Position numbers and translations under genes: made by a program. A stretch of 64,000 bases of DNA from Clostridium chrysemydis (GTDB lineage Bacteria; Bacillota; Clostridia; Clostridiales; Clostridiaceae): positions 372,001 through 436,000 of the forward strand of contig NZ_JADEKP010000002.1 of the NCBI RefSeq assembly GCF_015234215.1, given 5' to 3'. The notes under the pieces are model-generated. The model was given only the letters and a program-made list of their open reading frames with translations. It was not told where the DNA came from and ran no database searches. The number at the start of each line of letters is the position of its first letter. The first letter of the stretch is position 1. Shown here one piece after another: positions 52,979 to 62,734 of the stretch.

Positions 52979-53614
52979 ATGAAATTATTTATTGATACTG
53001 CAAATATAGAAGAAATTAAAAAAATTAATGAACTTGGAATTATTTCAGGTGTAACAACTAACCCTAGTCTAATATCAAAAGAAAAAGCTATTTTAATTGA
53101 TTCTATAAGAGAAATATCAAAATTAATAGAAGGACCTGTTAGCGCAGAAGTAACTAGCGATACTGCAGAAGGTATGGTTAAAGAAGGAAAAGAACTTTCT
53201 AAAATTAATAAAAACGTAGTTATAAAAATCCCTATGTCAGAAGAAGGCTTAAAGGCTGTAAAAATCTTAAATAGTGAATCTGTAAAAACAAACGTAACAT
53301 TAGTTTTTTCAGCTATGCAAGCTTTACTTGCAGCAAGGGCTGGAGCTACATTTGTAAGTCCTTTTATAGGAAGAATAGATGATACTGGTAATGATTCTAT
53401 AAATGTAATATCAGATATAGTAGAGATTTTTAAAAAACATAATATTTCTACAGAAATAATTTCAGCAAGTATTAGAAGTCCTAAAAATGTATTAGATGCA
53501 GCAAGAGTCGGTAGTAACATAGCAACAGTTCCTTATAAAACTTTAATTCAAATGATAAGTCATCCTTTAACACATATAGGAATAGAAAAATTTAATAAAG
53601 ATAATAAAAAGTAA
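52979..53614 (+). CDS. Transaldolase, short TalC/FSA-type
   Basis: A 211-residue class I aldolase of the small transaldolase family. [12 protein letters not shown] at the N terminus and GVTTNPSLI are conserved, and the Schiff-base lysine is in [40 protein letters not shown] completes the active site region (seen as [11 protein letters not shown]). The small family includes both transaldolases and fructose-6-phosphate aldolases. I start at the ATG at 52979 because GAGGTGAAG precedes it; the GTG nine bases earlier is in the ribosome site. Confidence 0.92.
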   Translation: MKLFIDTANIEEIKKINELGIISGVTTNPSLISKEKAILIDSIREISKLIEGPVSAEVTSDTAEGMVKEGKELSKINKNVVIKIPMSEEGLKAVKILNSESVKTNVTLVFSAMQALLAARAGATFVSPFIGRIDDTGNDSINVISDIVEIFKKHNISTEIISASIRSPKNVLDAARVGSNIATVPYKTLIQMISHPLTHIGIEKFNKDNKK

Positions 53615-53617
53615 TTT

Positions 53618-53650
53618 AAAAGATATCGCAAAAGCGGTATCTTTTTTTCT
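53618..53650 (+). terminator. Intrinsic terminator
   Basis: AAAGATATCGC, loop AAAA, GCGGTATCTTT (one wobble), T-run. Confidence 0.85.
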
Positions 53651-53975
53651 TTTAGAAAACTAAAAAGAAAAAATTATATAAAAAATTTAAATGAAAAAGG
53701 TTCATATAAAAATATTTAAAATAGTTTCTAAAATAAAAAAACAAAATAAATATTAAATTAGAGATTCTTAAAGAAATAAAGAGAAAGTAGAAGAAGGATT
53801 CTTTAAATTACTAAAAATAGAATATAGGAAACCTTAAATATATAGATTAAAGAATGAAAAAATTGTATTTATAGGAAATAGAAGTTACTTAAAGTAATTT
53901 AAAGATTAGTATGGTGAAAGTCCTATAAAAACATTAAATACTTTGGAAAATGGTTTTATAAGGCTGAAAATGACA
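53651..53975. other. Upstream region of kdpABC with interrupted frame
   Basis: About 325 purine-rich bases with no intact gene. One plus frame from 53691 reads protein-like pieces (EKVEEGFFKLLKIEYRKP, KNEKIVFIGNRSYLK, YGESPIKTLNTLENG) separated by several stops. There are also crossing complementary pairs, AGTAT/ATACT (around 53909 and 53938) and CCTATAAAAAC/GTTTTATAAGG. I see no c-di-AMP (ydaO) riboswitch signature and no kdpF-like peptide. Confidence 0.35.
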
Positions 53976-54003
53976 TTGTTTAAATTTGTAAACTTAGTAT
54001 AAT
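53976..54003 (+). promoter_or_regulatory. kdp promoter with internal palindrome
   Basis: TTGTTT (53976-53981), 16 bases, TATAAT (53998-54003). The spacer region contains GTTTAAATTTGTAAAC (53979-53994), an inverted repeat that could be a regulator site. Confidence 0.55.
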
Positions 54004-54038
54004 TCTCTTCATAAGATAGTTAATTGAGGTGAAGAATT

Positions 54039-55694
54039 ATGGAATGGATAGGACTTGTAGTCTTAATTTTAGCTTTTATTATTGCAACTATTATAATAGG
54101 AAAATATCTTTATAATATCATCTTTAATAAAAAATCATTTATAGATCCTGTTATGGATAAGGTGGACAGCTTTATTTATAAATTAGCAGGAATAAAAAAT
54201 GATGAGATGAATTGGAAAGGCTATATAAAAGCGTTACTAATTACTAATGGAGTAATGATTGCTATAGGGTTTTTATTACTTGTAGGTCAACAATTAATAG
54301 CAGGAACTAATGAAGGAAGGCTTGATATGAATTTTCATACAGCCCTTAACACAGCTGTAAGTTTTATGACAAACACAAACCTTCAAGATTATACAGGAGA
54401 ATTAAATTTAACTAACATATCACAAATGATAGTTATCACAGTATTTATGTTTACGTCAGCTGCAACTGGGTTTGCTATTTCTGGTGCATTTATAAGAGGA
54501 ATAACAGGAAGAGGCATAGGAAATTACTATAGAGACTTAATTAGAATAATAACAAGATTATTAATACCGGTCTCAATTATAGCATCTGTTATTCTTATAT
54601 CACAAGGAGTTCCACAAACTCTTAGTAGCACTAAAATAGTACAAACTCTTGAGGGAAATACTCAAACTATAGCTTACGGACCTGTAGCGTCTTTAGAGAG
54701 TATTAAACATCTAGGTACAAATGGTGGAGGATTCTTTGGTGCAAATTCTGCTCACCCTTTTGAAAATCCAACACCCCTTACAAATGTTTTAGAAATGTTT
54801 TTAATGATGCTAACTCCTGGTGCTTATATTTATGTGTTTGGAAAAGCTATAAAAAATAAGAAAGCAGCAAGGATGATATTTTTAGTAGCATTATTTTTAT
54901 TTGTTATAGTAATTCCAGTAATATATTTTGCAGAACTTAAAGGAAATCCTATTTTTAATAGTTTAGGTATAACTAATTCTATTGGAAATATGGAAGGAAA
55001 AGAAGTTAGAAATGGGATATTTGGATCATCTTTATTTAGTACTGTAACAACAGCCTTTACAACAGGGTCAGTAAATAATATGCATGATTCACTAACTCCT
55101 ATAGGAGGCGCAGTTACATTGTGGAATATGATGCTAAACTGTGTATTTGGAGGGAAGGGTGTAGGATTTATTAACTTAATTCTTTATGTTATCGTAGGTG
55201 TATTTATATGTGGACTTATGATAGGTAGAACTCCAGAGTTTTTAAGAAAGAAAATAGAACCTAAAGAAATGAAGCTTATTGCATGTATTATTTTAATACA
55301 TCCTATCTCAATACTTGTACCGACAGCTATTTCTGCATTATTTAATCAAGGAAGCTTAGATGGATTTCACGGATTTACGCAAATGTTATATCAATTTACA
55401 ACATCTGCTGCAAATAATGGTTCAGGATTTGAAGGGCTTAAAGACACTACGGCTTTTTGGAATATATCAACTAGCGTTGTTATGATAATTGGAAGATATG
55501 TATCTATGATTCTTATGCTAGCTTTAGCAAGCTCACTTGGATCTAAAAAGCCAATATCAGAATCAGCTGTATCTTTTAAGATTGATAGTGTTTTATTTTC
55601 TGGTATTTTACTTGGAACTATTTTAATAATAGGGGCACTGACATTTATGCCAGTTTTAGTATTAGGACCACTTTCAGAATTTTTAACTATGTAG
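54039..55694 (+). CDS. kdpA: Potassium-transporting ATPase subunit A
   Basis: A 551-residue K+-channel-like subunit of the high-affinity KdpFABC pump, about ten helices. The four selectivity-filter regions are visible: [39 protein letters not shown] and [11 protein letters not shown]. The start follows a GAGGTG site. No kdpF gene precedes it, as in several other clostridia. First gene of kdpABC. Confidence 0.97.
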   Translation: MEWIGLVVLILAFIIATIIIGKYLYNIIFNKKSFIDPVMDKVDSFIYKLAGIKNDEMNWKGYIKALLITNGVMIAIGFLLLVGQQLIAGTNEGRLDMNFHTALNTAVSFMTNTNLQDYTGELNLTNISQMIVITVFMFTSAATGFAISGAFIRGITGRGIGNYYRDLIRIITRLLIPVSIIASVILISQGVPQTLSSTKIVQTLEGNTQTIAYGPVASLESIKHLGTNGGGFFGANSAHPFENPTPLTNVLEMFLMMLTPGAYIYVFGKAIKNKKAARMIFLVALFLFVIVIPVIYFAELKGNPIFNSLGITNSIGNMEGKEVRNGIFGSSLFSTVTTAFTTGSVNNMHDSLTPIGGAVTLWNMMLNCVFGGKGVGFINLILYVIVGVFICGLMIGRTPEFLRKKIEPKEMKLIACIILIHPISILVPTAISALFNQGSLDGFHGFTQMLYQFTTSAANNGSGFEGLKDTTAFWNISTSVVMIIGRYVSMILMLALASSLGSKKPISESAVSFKIDSVLFSGILLGTILIIGALTFMPVLVLGPLSEFLTM

Positions 55695-55707
55695 AGAGGG
55701 GATTATA

Positions 55708-57735
55708 ATGAAGAGCAATGGTTTTGTAACAAAGGAAATAATAAATACATCAATAAAAAATTCCTTTAAAAAATTAAATCCTAAAGATATGATAAAAAAT
55801 CCTGTAATGTTTGTAGCCTATATTGGGATGATTATTACAGGGCTTATGACAATATTTATAAATAATCTTAGAATATATAATTTTGTTGTAACTTTTATTA
55901 TATTTTTAACAATACTTTTTGCAAACTTTGCTGAAAGTATTGCAGAAGGAAGAGGAAAAGCACAAGCTGATTCTTTAAGAAACACAAAAAAAGATGCAAA
56001 AGCAAAGCTTTTAAAAAATGGCTTTGACTATGAAATAATAGATGCAAAACTTCTAAAAAAAGGTGATTTAGTATTAGTTTGTGCAAATGATATAATCCCA
56101 AATGATGGAGATGTTATAGAAGGATTAGCATCTGTTAATGAATCTGCTATAACTGGTGAATCTGCACCTGTTATAAAAGAACCAGGAGGAGACTTTTCAT
56201 CAGTTACAGGAGGTACTACAGTAGTATCAGATTGGATTAAGGTTAGAATTTCAAAAGACCCTGGAGAGTCATTTTTAGATAAAATGATATCTTTAGTTGA
56301 AGGAGCATCAAGAAAGAAAACTCCAAACGAAATTGCATTAAATACATTACTTATGGCATTAACTTTGATATTTATAGTTGTAATAATTACATTAAAGCCT
56401 ATGGCAGACTACGTAGGAATAGATATAAGTGTAACAACTTTAATTGCACTTTTAGTTTGCTTAATACCAACTACAATCGGAGGGCTTTTATCATCAATTG
56501 GTATAGCTGGTATGGATAGGGTAACAAGGTTTAATGTTATAGCTATGAGCGGAAAGGCAGTTGAAGCTTGCGGTGATGTAGATGTAATGATGCTAGATAA
56601 GACTGGGACTATAACATTTGGTAACAGACTAGCTGCAGATTTTATAGAAGTTTTAGGAGTAGATAAAGATACATTAATAAAAAAGGCTGTATTAACATCA
56701 ATAAAAGATACTACACCAGAAGGAAAATCTACAGTAGATTTAGGAAGAAAACTTGGAATAGTAATAGATGAAAGTTCTATTATAGATGCAGATTTTATTG
56801 AATTTTCTGCAAGTACAAAAAGTAGCGGTATAAAATTAAATGATGGAAGAGAAATAAAAAAAGGTGCAGCATCAGAAATGAAAAAATATGCAAAAGAAAA
56901 TGGGTGCGATATTCCAAAGGATTTAGATAAAATTGTAGATGATATTTCAAATCTTGGAGGAACTCCTTTAGTTGTTTCTGAAAATGGCAAGATATTTGGA
57001 GTTATCTATTTAAAAGATACCGTAAAACCAGGTCTTAAAGAAAGATTTCAAAAACTTCGTGAGATGGGAATAAAAACTGTGATGTGTACAGGGGATAACC
57101 CTCTTACAGCAAAAACTATAGCTAAAGAAGCTGGTGTTGATGATTTTATAGCAGAATGCAAACCAGAAGATAAAATAGAAGCTATAAAAAAAGAGCAAAG
57201 TTTAGGAAAAATAGTTGCTATGACTGGAGACGGAACAAATGATGCTCCAGCTCTCGCGCAAGCTGACGTAGGTTTAGCTATGAATTCAGGAACTATAGCT
57301 GCAAAAGAAGCTGCAAATATGGTAGATCTAGATTCAGATCCAACTAAAATAATAGATGTAGTTGGAATTGGAAAACAGCTTTTAATAACTAGAGGAGCTC
57401 TTACAACTTTCTCTATTGCAAATGATTTAGCTAAATATTTTGCTATAATTCCAGCTATGTTTACTATTGCTATTCCTAATATGGAAATCTTTAATATTAT
57501 GAAATTAAATAGTCCAACTTCAGCTATAATAAGTGCTTTAATTTTTAATGCTATAATCATACCGCTTTTAATACCAATAGCTTTAAAAGGAGTTAAATAT
57601 GTACCGATGAGTCCAGAAAAAATACTTAGAAAAAATTTATTTATATACGGGCTTGGAGGGGTTATTGCACCATTTATAGGGATCAAAATTATAGATGTTA
57701 TAACAACATCACTATTAAGAGCTATTGGATTATAG
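55708..57735 (+). CDS. kdpB: Potassium-transporting P-type ATPase subunit B
   Basis: A 675-residue P-type ATPase. The phosphorylation motif DKTGTIT (Asp about 297), the actuator motif ITGESAPV and the hinge [20 protein letters not shown] are all present, as is the KdpB-specific [23 protein letters not shown] region (seen as [13 protein letters not shown]). The TGES serine, known as a site of inhibitory phosphorylation in E. coli KdpB, is conserved. The RBS is AGAGGGG. Confidence 0.97.
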   Translation: MKSNGFVTKEIINTSIKNSFKKLNPKDMIKNPVMFVAYIGMIITGLMTIFINNLRIYNFVVTFIIFLTILFANFAESIAEGRGKAQADSLRNTKKDAKAKLLKNGFDYEIIDAKLLKKGDLVLVCANDIIPNDGDVIEGLASVNESAITGESAPVIKEPGGDFSSVTGGTTVVSDWIKVRISKDPGESFLDKMISLVEGASRKKTPNEIALNTLLMALTLIFIVVIITLKPMADYVGIDISVTTLIALLVCLIPTTIGGLLSSIGIAGMDRVTRFNVIAMSGKAVEACGDVDVMMLDKTGTITFGNRLAADFIEVLGVDKDTLIKKAVLTSIKDTTPEGKSTVDLGRKLGIVIDESSIIDADFIEFSASTKSSGIKLNDGREIKKGAASEMKKYAKENGCDIPKDLDKIVDDISNLGGTPLVVSENGKIFGVIYLKDTVKPGLKERFQKLREMGIKTVMCTGDNPLTAKTIAKEAGVDDFIAECKPEDKIEAIKKEQSLGKIVAMTGDGTNDAPALAQADVGLAMNSGTIAAKEAANMVDLDSDPTKIIDVVGIGKQLLITRGALTTFSIANDLAKYFAIIPAMFTIAIPNMEIFNIMKLNSPTSAIISALIFNAIIIPLLIPIALKGVKYVPMSPEKILRKNLFIYGLGGVIAPFIGIKIIDVITTSLLRAIGL

Positions 57736-57749
57736 AGGAGAGGATAATT

Positions 57750-58343
57750 ATGATAAGAAATTTGATTAAAGGTATTATGTTAACTGTAATAATGATTGTC
57801 TTATGCGGAATACTATATCCATTAATAGTTACAGGTATAGGTCAAGTATTATTTAAAGATAAAGCAAATGGTAGTATAGTAGTCATTAATGGAAAAGAAG
57901 TTGGTTCAAGTTTAATTTCGCAAAAATTTACGAAAGATAAGTATTTTATAAGCAGACCATCTTTTGTAAATTATAATGAAAGTTATAATAATGAACCTGT
58001 TAATGCAACGTCAGGTTCACAAAATTTAGGACCAACTAGTAGTGAGTTAAAGGAAAATACTAAAAATAATATAAATGAATTTTTAAGTAAAAATAAAGAA
58101 GTTAAAAAAGAAGATATATCAGAAGAACTTATTTCTCAGTCAGGTTCAGGACTAGACCCTGATATAACTATAAATGGAGCATTAATTCAAATACCTAGAA
58201 TATCTAAAAGTACTGGAATAAGTGAAGAAAAATTAAAAGAATTAGTTTTAGATAATAAAAAAGGTAAGTTTTTAGGAATGTATGGGGAAGAAAGAGTTAA
58301 CGTTTTAGGATTAAATATAGAAATAGATAAATTAATAGGATAA
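57750..58343 (+). CDS. kdpC: Potassium-transporting ATPase subunit C
   Basis: A 197-residue subunit with one N-terminal membrane helix (about 9-31) and an extracellular domain that stabilises ligand binding to KdpA. SRPSFVNYNESYNN, SGSGLDPDITINGALIQIPRI (seen as SGSGLDPDIT) and the final GERVNVLGLNIEIDKL are the family signatures. The ribosome site is GAGGAGAGG. Terminator follows directly. Confidence 0.95.
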   Translation: MIRNLIKGIMLTVIMIVLCGILYPLIVTGIGQVLFKDKANGSIVVINGKEVGSSLISQKFTKDKYFISRPSFVNYNESYNNEPVNATSGSQNLGPTSSELKENTKNNINEFLSKNKEVKKEDISEELISQSGSGLDPDITINGALIQIPRISKSTGISEEKLKELVLDNKKGKFLGMYGEERVNVLGLNIEIDKLIG

Positions 58344-58345
58344 TA

Positions 58346-58379
58346 AAAAGCATCAAGACTTAAATCTTGATGCTTTTTC
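58346..58379 (+). terminator. Intrinsic terminator of kdpABC
   Basis: AAAAGCATCAAGA, 6-base loop, TCTTGATGCTTTTT. Confidence 0.9.
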
Positions 58380-58440
58380 TGCCACTAAATGAAATAAAGA
58401 TACAAATATGTTAAAATTATACATGAGGGGGAGGCGGGAT

Positions 58441-59712
58441 ATGAATAGGAAAAAGATGCTTATAAGATTATTAGATCAAACAAAAGAAGAGGGTAAATTA
58501 TATATTTTAACTATAGCACTTTCTGTTACTTTTATATTTAATCTTATGAATATATTTCATATAGATGGAAGTGGCTATTCAAACACTTTTGAAAAAGTTA
58601 GTGCAGGTTATTTAATACTTATCACTATAATATTTGTTTTAGGATTAACTTTTTATTCTAATAATTATTTGCTTCAAGTTAAGTCAAAAGAAATTGGAAT
58701 AGAGATGCTTGGGGGATTAGAACCAGCTAGCTTAGCAAAGGGGCTTACATACCAAACTTTTATATTAAATTCAAAAGGAGTTTTAATCGGAAGTTTACTT
58801 GGAGCAGGATTTGTGCCTTTATTTAATTTTTTTGGGAATGCAAATAGTATATTTGAAATATCGATTGAAGGAATTTTATACACTTTAGCTATATTGCTTC
58901 TTCAAACTATTATGGTTTTGATAGTTAATTATGGATTTGGTTACACAAAAGATATTAATGAACTTATAGAAAGAGAGGAAAGTTTAAGTTATTTAAAACA
59001 AAACAAAAATTTAAAAGGTTTTAAAAATTGGATGTATATATATTTTGTATTATTAATTAGTCCCCTTTTAATATTTTTTATAGGAGATGATTTAAAAGAA
59101 ATCAAGGATGGGCTAATTATAGTTTTTACATTTGTGTCATCTATTAGTTTATTTATGATTATAGAAAAATTTATTCCTCTTTATATAGACAAAGAAATAA
59201 ATAATAATTTAAATAGAAAAATAAAACTTATAGTATTAAAAAATATTAAGTTTAGGCTATATAATACTAAGTTTATATTTTATGGGTTAACGTTTATCGT
59301 TATGAATTTTATTTATAGTTTTAAAACTTTAGATAATAATAAAATAGTAATTTATAATTTGATAGTTCTTGCTATTAGTTTATTTTTAATATCATTTACA
59401 TTGATATATAGAATTCTAAGTGATACATTAGCGCAAGCTAAACATTTAAGTAAATTATATTTTTTAGGATATTTAAAGTCTGAAATATTATTTATAGTTA
59501 AAAGTGATATTAAAGCATTAATGATTATAGGGGCGGGATTAAATATTATAAGTATAATTTCCTTTTTAACACCACTTTTATCTAGAGATAAATATGGAAT
59601 TTACGTTTTAATTGAGTTTTTGTTTATCTATATCGGAATTCTAACAATTTGCTATTTCTTAGCAAGCAGTATTTCTTTAAGGATTATAAAAAGAAATTTA
59701 AAGGGGGATTAG
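58441..59712 (+). CDS. FtsX-type ABC transporter permease (paralogue of the one at 2-1168)
   Basis: A 423-residue membrane protein with about eight to ten helices, a full-length relative of the truncated permease at the window start. NNYLLQVKSKEIGIEMLGGL is the conserved coupling region. There is no large extracellular domain, unlike BceB. GGGGGAGG lies just before the ATG at 58441; an upstream in-frame ATG at 58408 has none. It ends 2 bases before the ATPase gene. Substrate unknown. Confidence 0.85.
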   Translation: MNRKKMLIRLLDQTKEEGKLYILTIALSVTFIFNLMNIFHIDGSGYSNTFEKVSAGYLILITIIFVLGLTFYSNNYLLQVKSKEIGIEMLGGLEPASLAKGLTYQTFILNSKGVLIGSLLGAGFVPLFNFFGNANSIFEISIEGILYTLAILLLQTIMVLIVNYGFGYTKDINELIEREESLSYLKQNKNLKGFKNWMYIYFVLLISPLLIFFIGDDLKEIKDGLIIVFTFVSSISLFMIIEKFIPLYIDKEINNNLNRKIKLIVLKNIKFRLYNTKFIFYGLTFIVMNFIYSFKTLDNNKIVIYNLIVLAISLFLISFTLIYRILSDTLAQAKHLSKLYFLGYLKSEILFIVKSDIKALMIIGAGLNIISIISFLTPLLSRDKYGIYVLIEFLFIYIGILTICYFLASSISLRIIKRNLKGD

Positions 59713-59714
59713 GT

Positions 59715-60521
59715 ATGAAACCTATAATTAAAGTTAGGGAATTAAATAAAACGTATTCAAGGGAAAAATATAATATAAGTATAGAAAGATTTAAAAATAA
59801 TAAAGAGGAAAGTAAAACCCATGCTTTAAAAGGGATAAATATGGATGTCTTAGATGGAGAATTTTTAGTTATAATGGGTCCGTCAGGTGCTGGGAAATCT
59901 ACTTTACTAAATATGATATCAACAATTGATAAAGATACTAAAGGCAGCGTTAAAATTTTAGGGGAAGATATATCAAGGTTAAATGAAATAGATATAAGCA
60001 AATTTAGATATGAGAAATTAGGTTTTATTTTTCAAAAATTTAATGTGTTAAATAACTTAACAGTTAAAGAAAATATAATATTACCTTTAGCTTTAAAAAA
60101 CGATTCAATAGAAAATATTTTAGAAAGAATAAATTCTATATCAGAAAGGCTTGAAATTAAGGAACTTTTGGAAAAATATCCAAATGAGTGCTCTGGGGGA
60201 CAAATTCAAAAAATAGCAGTTGCAAGGGCGCTTATAAATAATCCTAAGATCATAGTAGCGGATGAGCCTACAGGAAATTTAGATTCAAGAAACTCTCATA
60301 ATCTTTTAGAATTTTTAAAAATATTAAATGAAGTTGAAAAGAAGACTGTAATTATGGTAACGCATGATCCTATGATTGCAAGTTATGGAAGGCGAGTTTT
60401 ATATTTAAAAGATGGGATTATTGAAAAAGAGGTTTTAAGAAAGGATTTAAGTCAAAAAGAATATTTTTATAATATTTTAGATACAGTATCAAAAGAATCT
60501 TTAGATCTTTTTAATAAATAA
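59715..60521 (+). CDS. ABC transporter ATPase (paralogue of the one at 1170)
   Basis: A 268-residue ATPase. Walker A is GPSGAGKST, signature is CSGGQIQKIAVARAL, Walker B is IIVADEPTGNLDS and switch is VTHDPM. It shares the N-terminal insertion and the C-terminal tail (KEYFYNILDTVSKESL) with the ATPase at 1170. The ATG at 59715 follows AAGGGGG and lies 2 bases after the permease stop; the longer in-frame start inside the permease gene is rejected. One operon with the permease. Confidence 0.92.
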   Translation: MKPIIKVRELNKTYSREKYNISIERFKNNKEESKTHALKGINMDVLDGEFLVIMGPSGAGKSTLLNMISTIDKDTKGSVKILGEDISRLNEIDISKFRYEKLGFIFQKFNVLNNLTVKENIILPLALKNDSIENILERINSISERLEIKELLEKYPNECSGGQIQKIAVARALINNPKIIVADEPTGNLDSRNSHNLLEFLKILNEVEKKTVIMVTHDPMIASYGRRVLYLKDGIIEKEVLRKDLSQKEYFYNILDTVSKESLDLFNK

Positions 60522-60560
60522 AATAAGAGTTTCCAAAGGGTTTTTGGAAACTCTTATTTT
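60522..60560. terminator. Bidirectional intrinsic terminator
   Basis: AATAAGAGTTTCCAAA pairs with TTTGGAAACTCTTATT, loop of 5 bases, T-run. Shared with the small minus-strand gene. Confidence 0.9.
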
Positions 60561-60722
60561 TTATTTATCTTTGTTATTTAATCCACAAGGTTCCCAAGGA
60601 TAGTTAGGGCTTGATGGGTCACATGGGTTTTCAGGATTAACTTTTTTATCCTCTTCTAATATTTGATCAAAAAAATCTTTGTTTGATAGTTCTTCTTTTT
60701 TTATATTGTTTTCGTTTTTCAT
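60561..60722 (-). CDS. Small 53-residue protein with a CDPSSPNYPWEPC motif
   Basis: A gene too short for usual cut-offs. The N-terminal half is charged and helical (MKNENNIKKEELSNKDFFDQ); the C-terminal part holds NPCDPSSPNYPWEPCG, two Cys 11 residues apart around a Pro/aromatic loop. GGAG lies 8 bases before the ATG and the bidirectional terminator follows its stop, so expression is likely. No family recognised; no signal peptide. It could be a small regulatory or metal-binding peptide. Confidence 0.65.
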   Translation of the reverse strand: MKNENNIKKEELSNKDFFDQILEEDKKVNPENPCDPSSPNYPWEPCGLNNKDK

Positions 60723-60824
60723 AAAATCATCTCCATATCTTTTATACTCTATAATTATATTATATATTATTTAATAATAATTATCAACAAATAATAAGGA
60801 AAATAATATTAAAAATTTGTAAAT

Positions 60825-61955
60825 TTAAGGATAAGGTAAAATTATTAATTCTATGTTCTTAGCCTTGTTTAAAAGTCTATTAACGGGAGAACCATATAAA
60901 ACTTTTTCAATGGTAGTTCTCCTAGAATGCCCTAGTATTATTTTTGTTATATTTTTCTTTTTTGCAAATTTTATTATTTCGTTTGAAATGGATTTGCCAC
61001 TTAACTCTATTATTGATGCATCGAACTTTTTTGCAAGGTCTATATTTTCCTTAAGAGACAGTAATTCTTCTTTTGACTTTTTATTATAGAAGAATCTAGT
61101 ACTATTTACGTATACTACGTAAAATTCACATTTATAACGTTTTGCCATTCTAGCTCCAGTTCGAATAAGCCTTTTAGCAGTAGGGTTTGAAGAGATATTA
61201 ACCATTATTCTTTCAGCAGTTCGCCAGTTCTCATCTATTTTGTGGTTTGCTTTGTAAGCTACAAGGCTTTCATCAACGTCGTCTGCGAGCTGCCTTAAAG
61301 TTAGTTCTCTAAGTGCATTTAAATTCCCTTCTCTAAAAAAATTTTTAAGTGCATTTTTAATTAAGTTGTTATTATATATATTTCCCCTAATTAATCTATT
61401 TATTAAAGTTTTTGGAGTGATATCTATAACTACTACTTCTGCTTTATAAAAAACTTTATCTGGAATAGTTTCTTTAACTTGTATTCCAGTAATTCCAGCC
61501 ACCACATCGTTTAAGCTTTCTATATGCTGAAGGTTCACTGTAGTGTGGACGTTAATTCCTGCATTTAAAATTTCAAATACATCTTCATATCTTTTGTTAT
61601 TTTTTGAACCTTTAACGTTAGTGTGTGCAAGTTCATCTATAAGAACTAAATGAGGTTTTCTTAATATTATTTCATCTACATCCATTTCCTCTAATATTAA
61701 TGATTTATAGTTTATTTTTTTTCTAGGGATAGTAGGAAGGTTCTTAACTTGTTCTAATGTTGCTTTTCTTCCGTGAGTTTCTAAATATCCAATAACAACA
61801 TCTTCACCCCTACTTAAACGCCTGTTAGCTTCATTTAACATAGTGAATGTTTTTCCTACGCCAGGTGCGTAACCTAGGAAGATTTTAAGCTTACCACATC
61901 TTTGCTCTTTACATAAATTTAAAGCCTCTAAGGGAGTTAATCTATCTTCACCCAT
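60825..61955 (-). CDS. KdpD N-terminal sensor protein without histidine kinase
   Basis: A 376-residue protein made only of the cytosolic N-terminal part of KdpD: the KdpD domain (about 1-230) with Walker A GYAPGVGKT (28-36), ETHGRK and LVLIDELAHTN, then a universal-stress-protein domain (about 245-375). The membrane helices and kinase domain of full KdpD (about 900 residues) are absent, and the frame ends in a normal stop, so this looks like a natural short form rather than a broken gene. In full KdpD the USP domain can bind c-di-AMP. It starts 12 bases after the receiver gene and is co-transcribed with it. Likely senses K+ status and signals through a separate kinase. Confidence 0.92.
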   Translation of the reverse strand: MGEDRLTPLEALNLCKEQRCGKLKIFLGYAPGVGKTFTMLNEANRRLSRGEDVVIGYLETHGRKATLEQVKNLPTIPRKKINYKSLILEEMDVDEIILRKPHLVLIDELAHTNVKGSKNNKRYEDVFEILNAGINVHTTVNLQHIESLNDVVAGITGIQVKETIPDKVFYKAEVVVIDITPKTLINRLIRGNIYNNNLIKNALKNFFREGNLNALRELTLRQLADDVDESLVAYKANHKIDENWRTAERIMVNISSNPTAKRLIRTGARMAKRYKCEFYVVYVNSTRFFYNKKSKEELLSLKENIDLAKKFDASIIELSGKSISNEIIKFAKKKNITKIILGHSRRTTIEKVLYGSPVNRLLNKAKNIELIILPYP

Positions 61956-61967
61956 ATATTTTTACCT

Positions 61968-62504
61968 CTAATTAAGATTCTTTAAATGAAAAGAGAAGTC
62001 TTTAAAAAGTTTAGCTTTTTCTATGTCGCCTTTTATTTTAAGTTTTTCTGAGATTTCTAAATAGAAATTAGGAGCTAAAAAATCGTCTATATCTTTATCT
62101 TTGAATAGGTTAAAAGTATCATCTTTTTTATTTATTTCATCAATATCAACTTCAAATACTTCAGATAAAGTTTTTCTTATAGTATTAGATGTAAAAGGTT
62201 TTTGCAAATATGCTTTTGCACCAAGTTGAGTAGTAGTAACTGCATTTTTTATAGTCCCAAAGGCAGTCATAATTACTACAGGAAAGTCATAACCTTCATC
62301 TCTTAGCATTTGAAGAAGGGCTGTACCACTTACATTTGGCATTTTTATATCTATAAATGCTATATCAAAATTGAATTCTTTTACAAGGTTTAAAGCTTCA
62401 GTTGCATTATTTGCTGAGTGGACAATAAATCCATCACTTTCTAGAGATTTTGAAAGCAGTAAACGTATATTTTTAGTATCATCGACAACTAGCGCTGTTT
62501 TCAT
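61968..62504 (-). CDS. Receiver-domain response regulator without DNA-binding domain
   Basis: A 178-residue protein: a CheY-like receiver with acidic D8/D9, phosphoacceptor D52, T80 and K102, followed by about 60 residues (NKKDDTFNLFKDKDIDDFLA ...) with no helix-turn-helix. KdpE-type output is therefore missing. It may relay phosphate or act by protein contact. The ATG at 62502-62504 follows GGAGG by 8 bases; an upstream in-frame ATG is rejected. First gene of a two-gene unit with the KdpD piece, divergent from the kinase at 62735. Confidence 0.88.
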   Translation of the reverse strand: MKTALVVDDTKNIRLLLSKSLESDGFIVHSANNATEALNLVKEFNFDIAFIDIKMPNVSGTALLQMLRDEGYDFPVVIMTAFGTIKNAVTTTQLGAKAYLQKPFTSNTIRKTLSEVFEVDIDEINKKDDTFNLFKDKDIDDFLAPNFYLEISEKLKIKGDIEKAKLFKDFSFHLKNLN

Positions 62505-62734
62505 AAAATAATCCTCCAACATTTTATTATTAATAGGATACTTTAAATGGATATATAAGTAAATGGTCAATACTTATCGTAAAGGAGAATAATCGTAAAT
62601 AAGTTAAAGAAATCAAAGGATAAATTCGATAAATAAACCCTAAAAGCATTGATTAAAAATTTTATTCTATAGAAAATTTATTAGATTAAATTTTTACTAT
62701 ATAATATAATTTTTATTGTAGGAGGTGGAATTTG

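Noticed and set aside
53651-54038. c-di-AMP (ydaO) riboswitch ahead of kdp
   Set aside because: None of the conserved sequence blocks could be found, and the best promoter lies after the candidate region.
53651-54038. kdpF gene
   Set aside because: No 25-35 codon hydrophobic frame with a ribosome site is present before kdpA.
60825-61955. kdpD broken by frameshift
   Set aside because: The protein ends cleanly after its USP domain and the downstream sequence holds no kinase remnant in any frame; natural short forms of KdpD are known.
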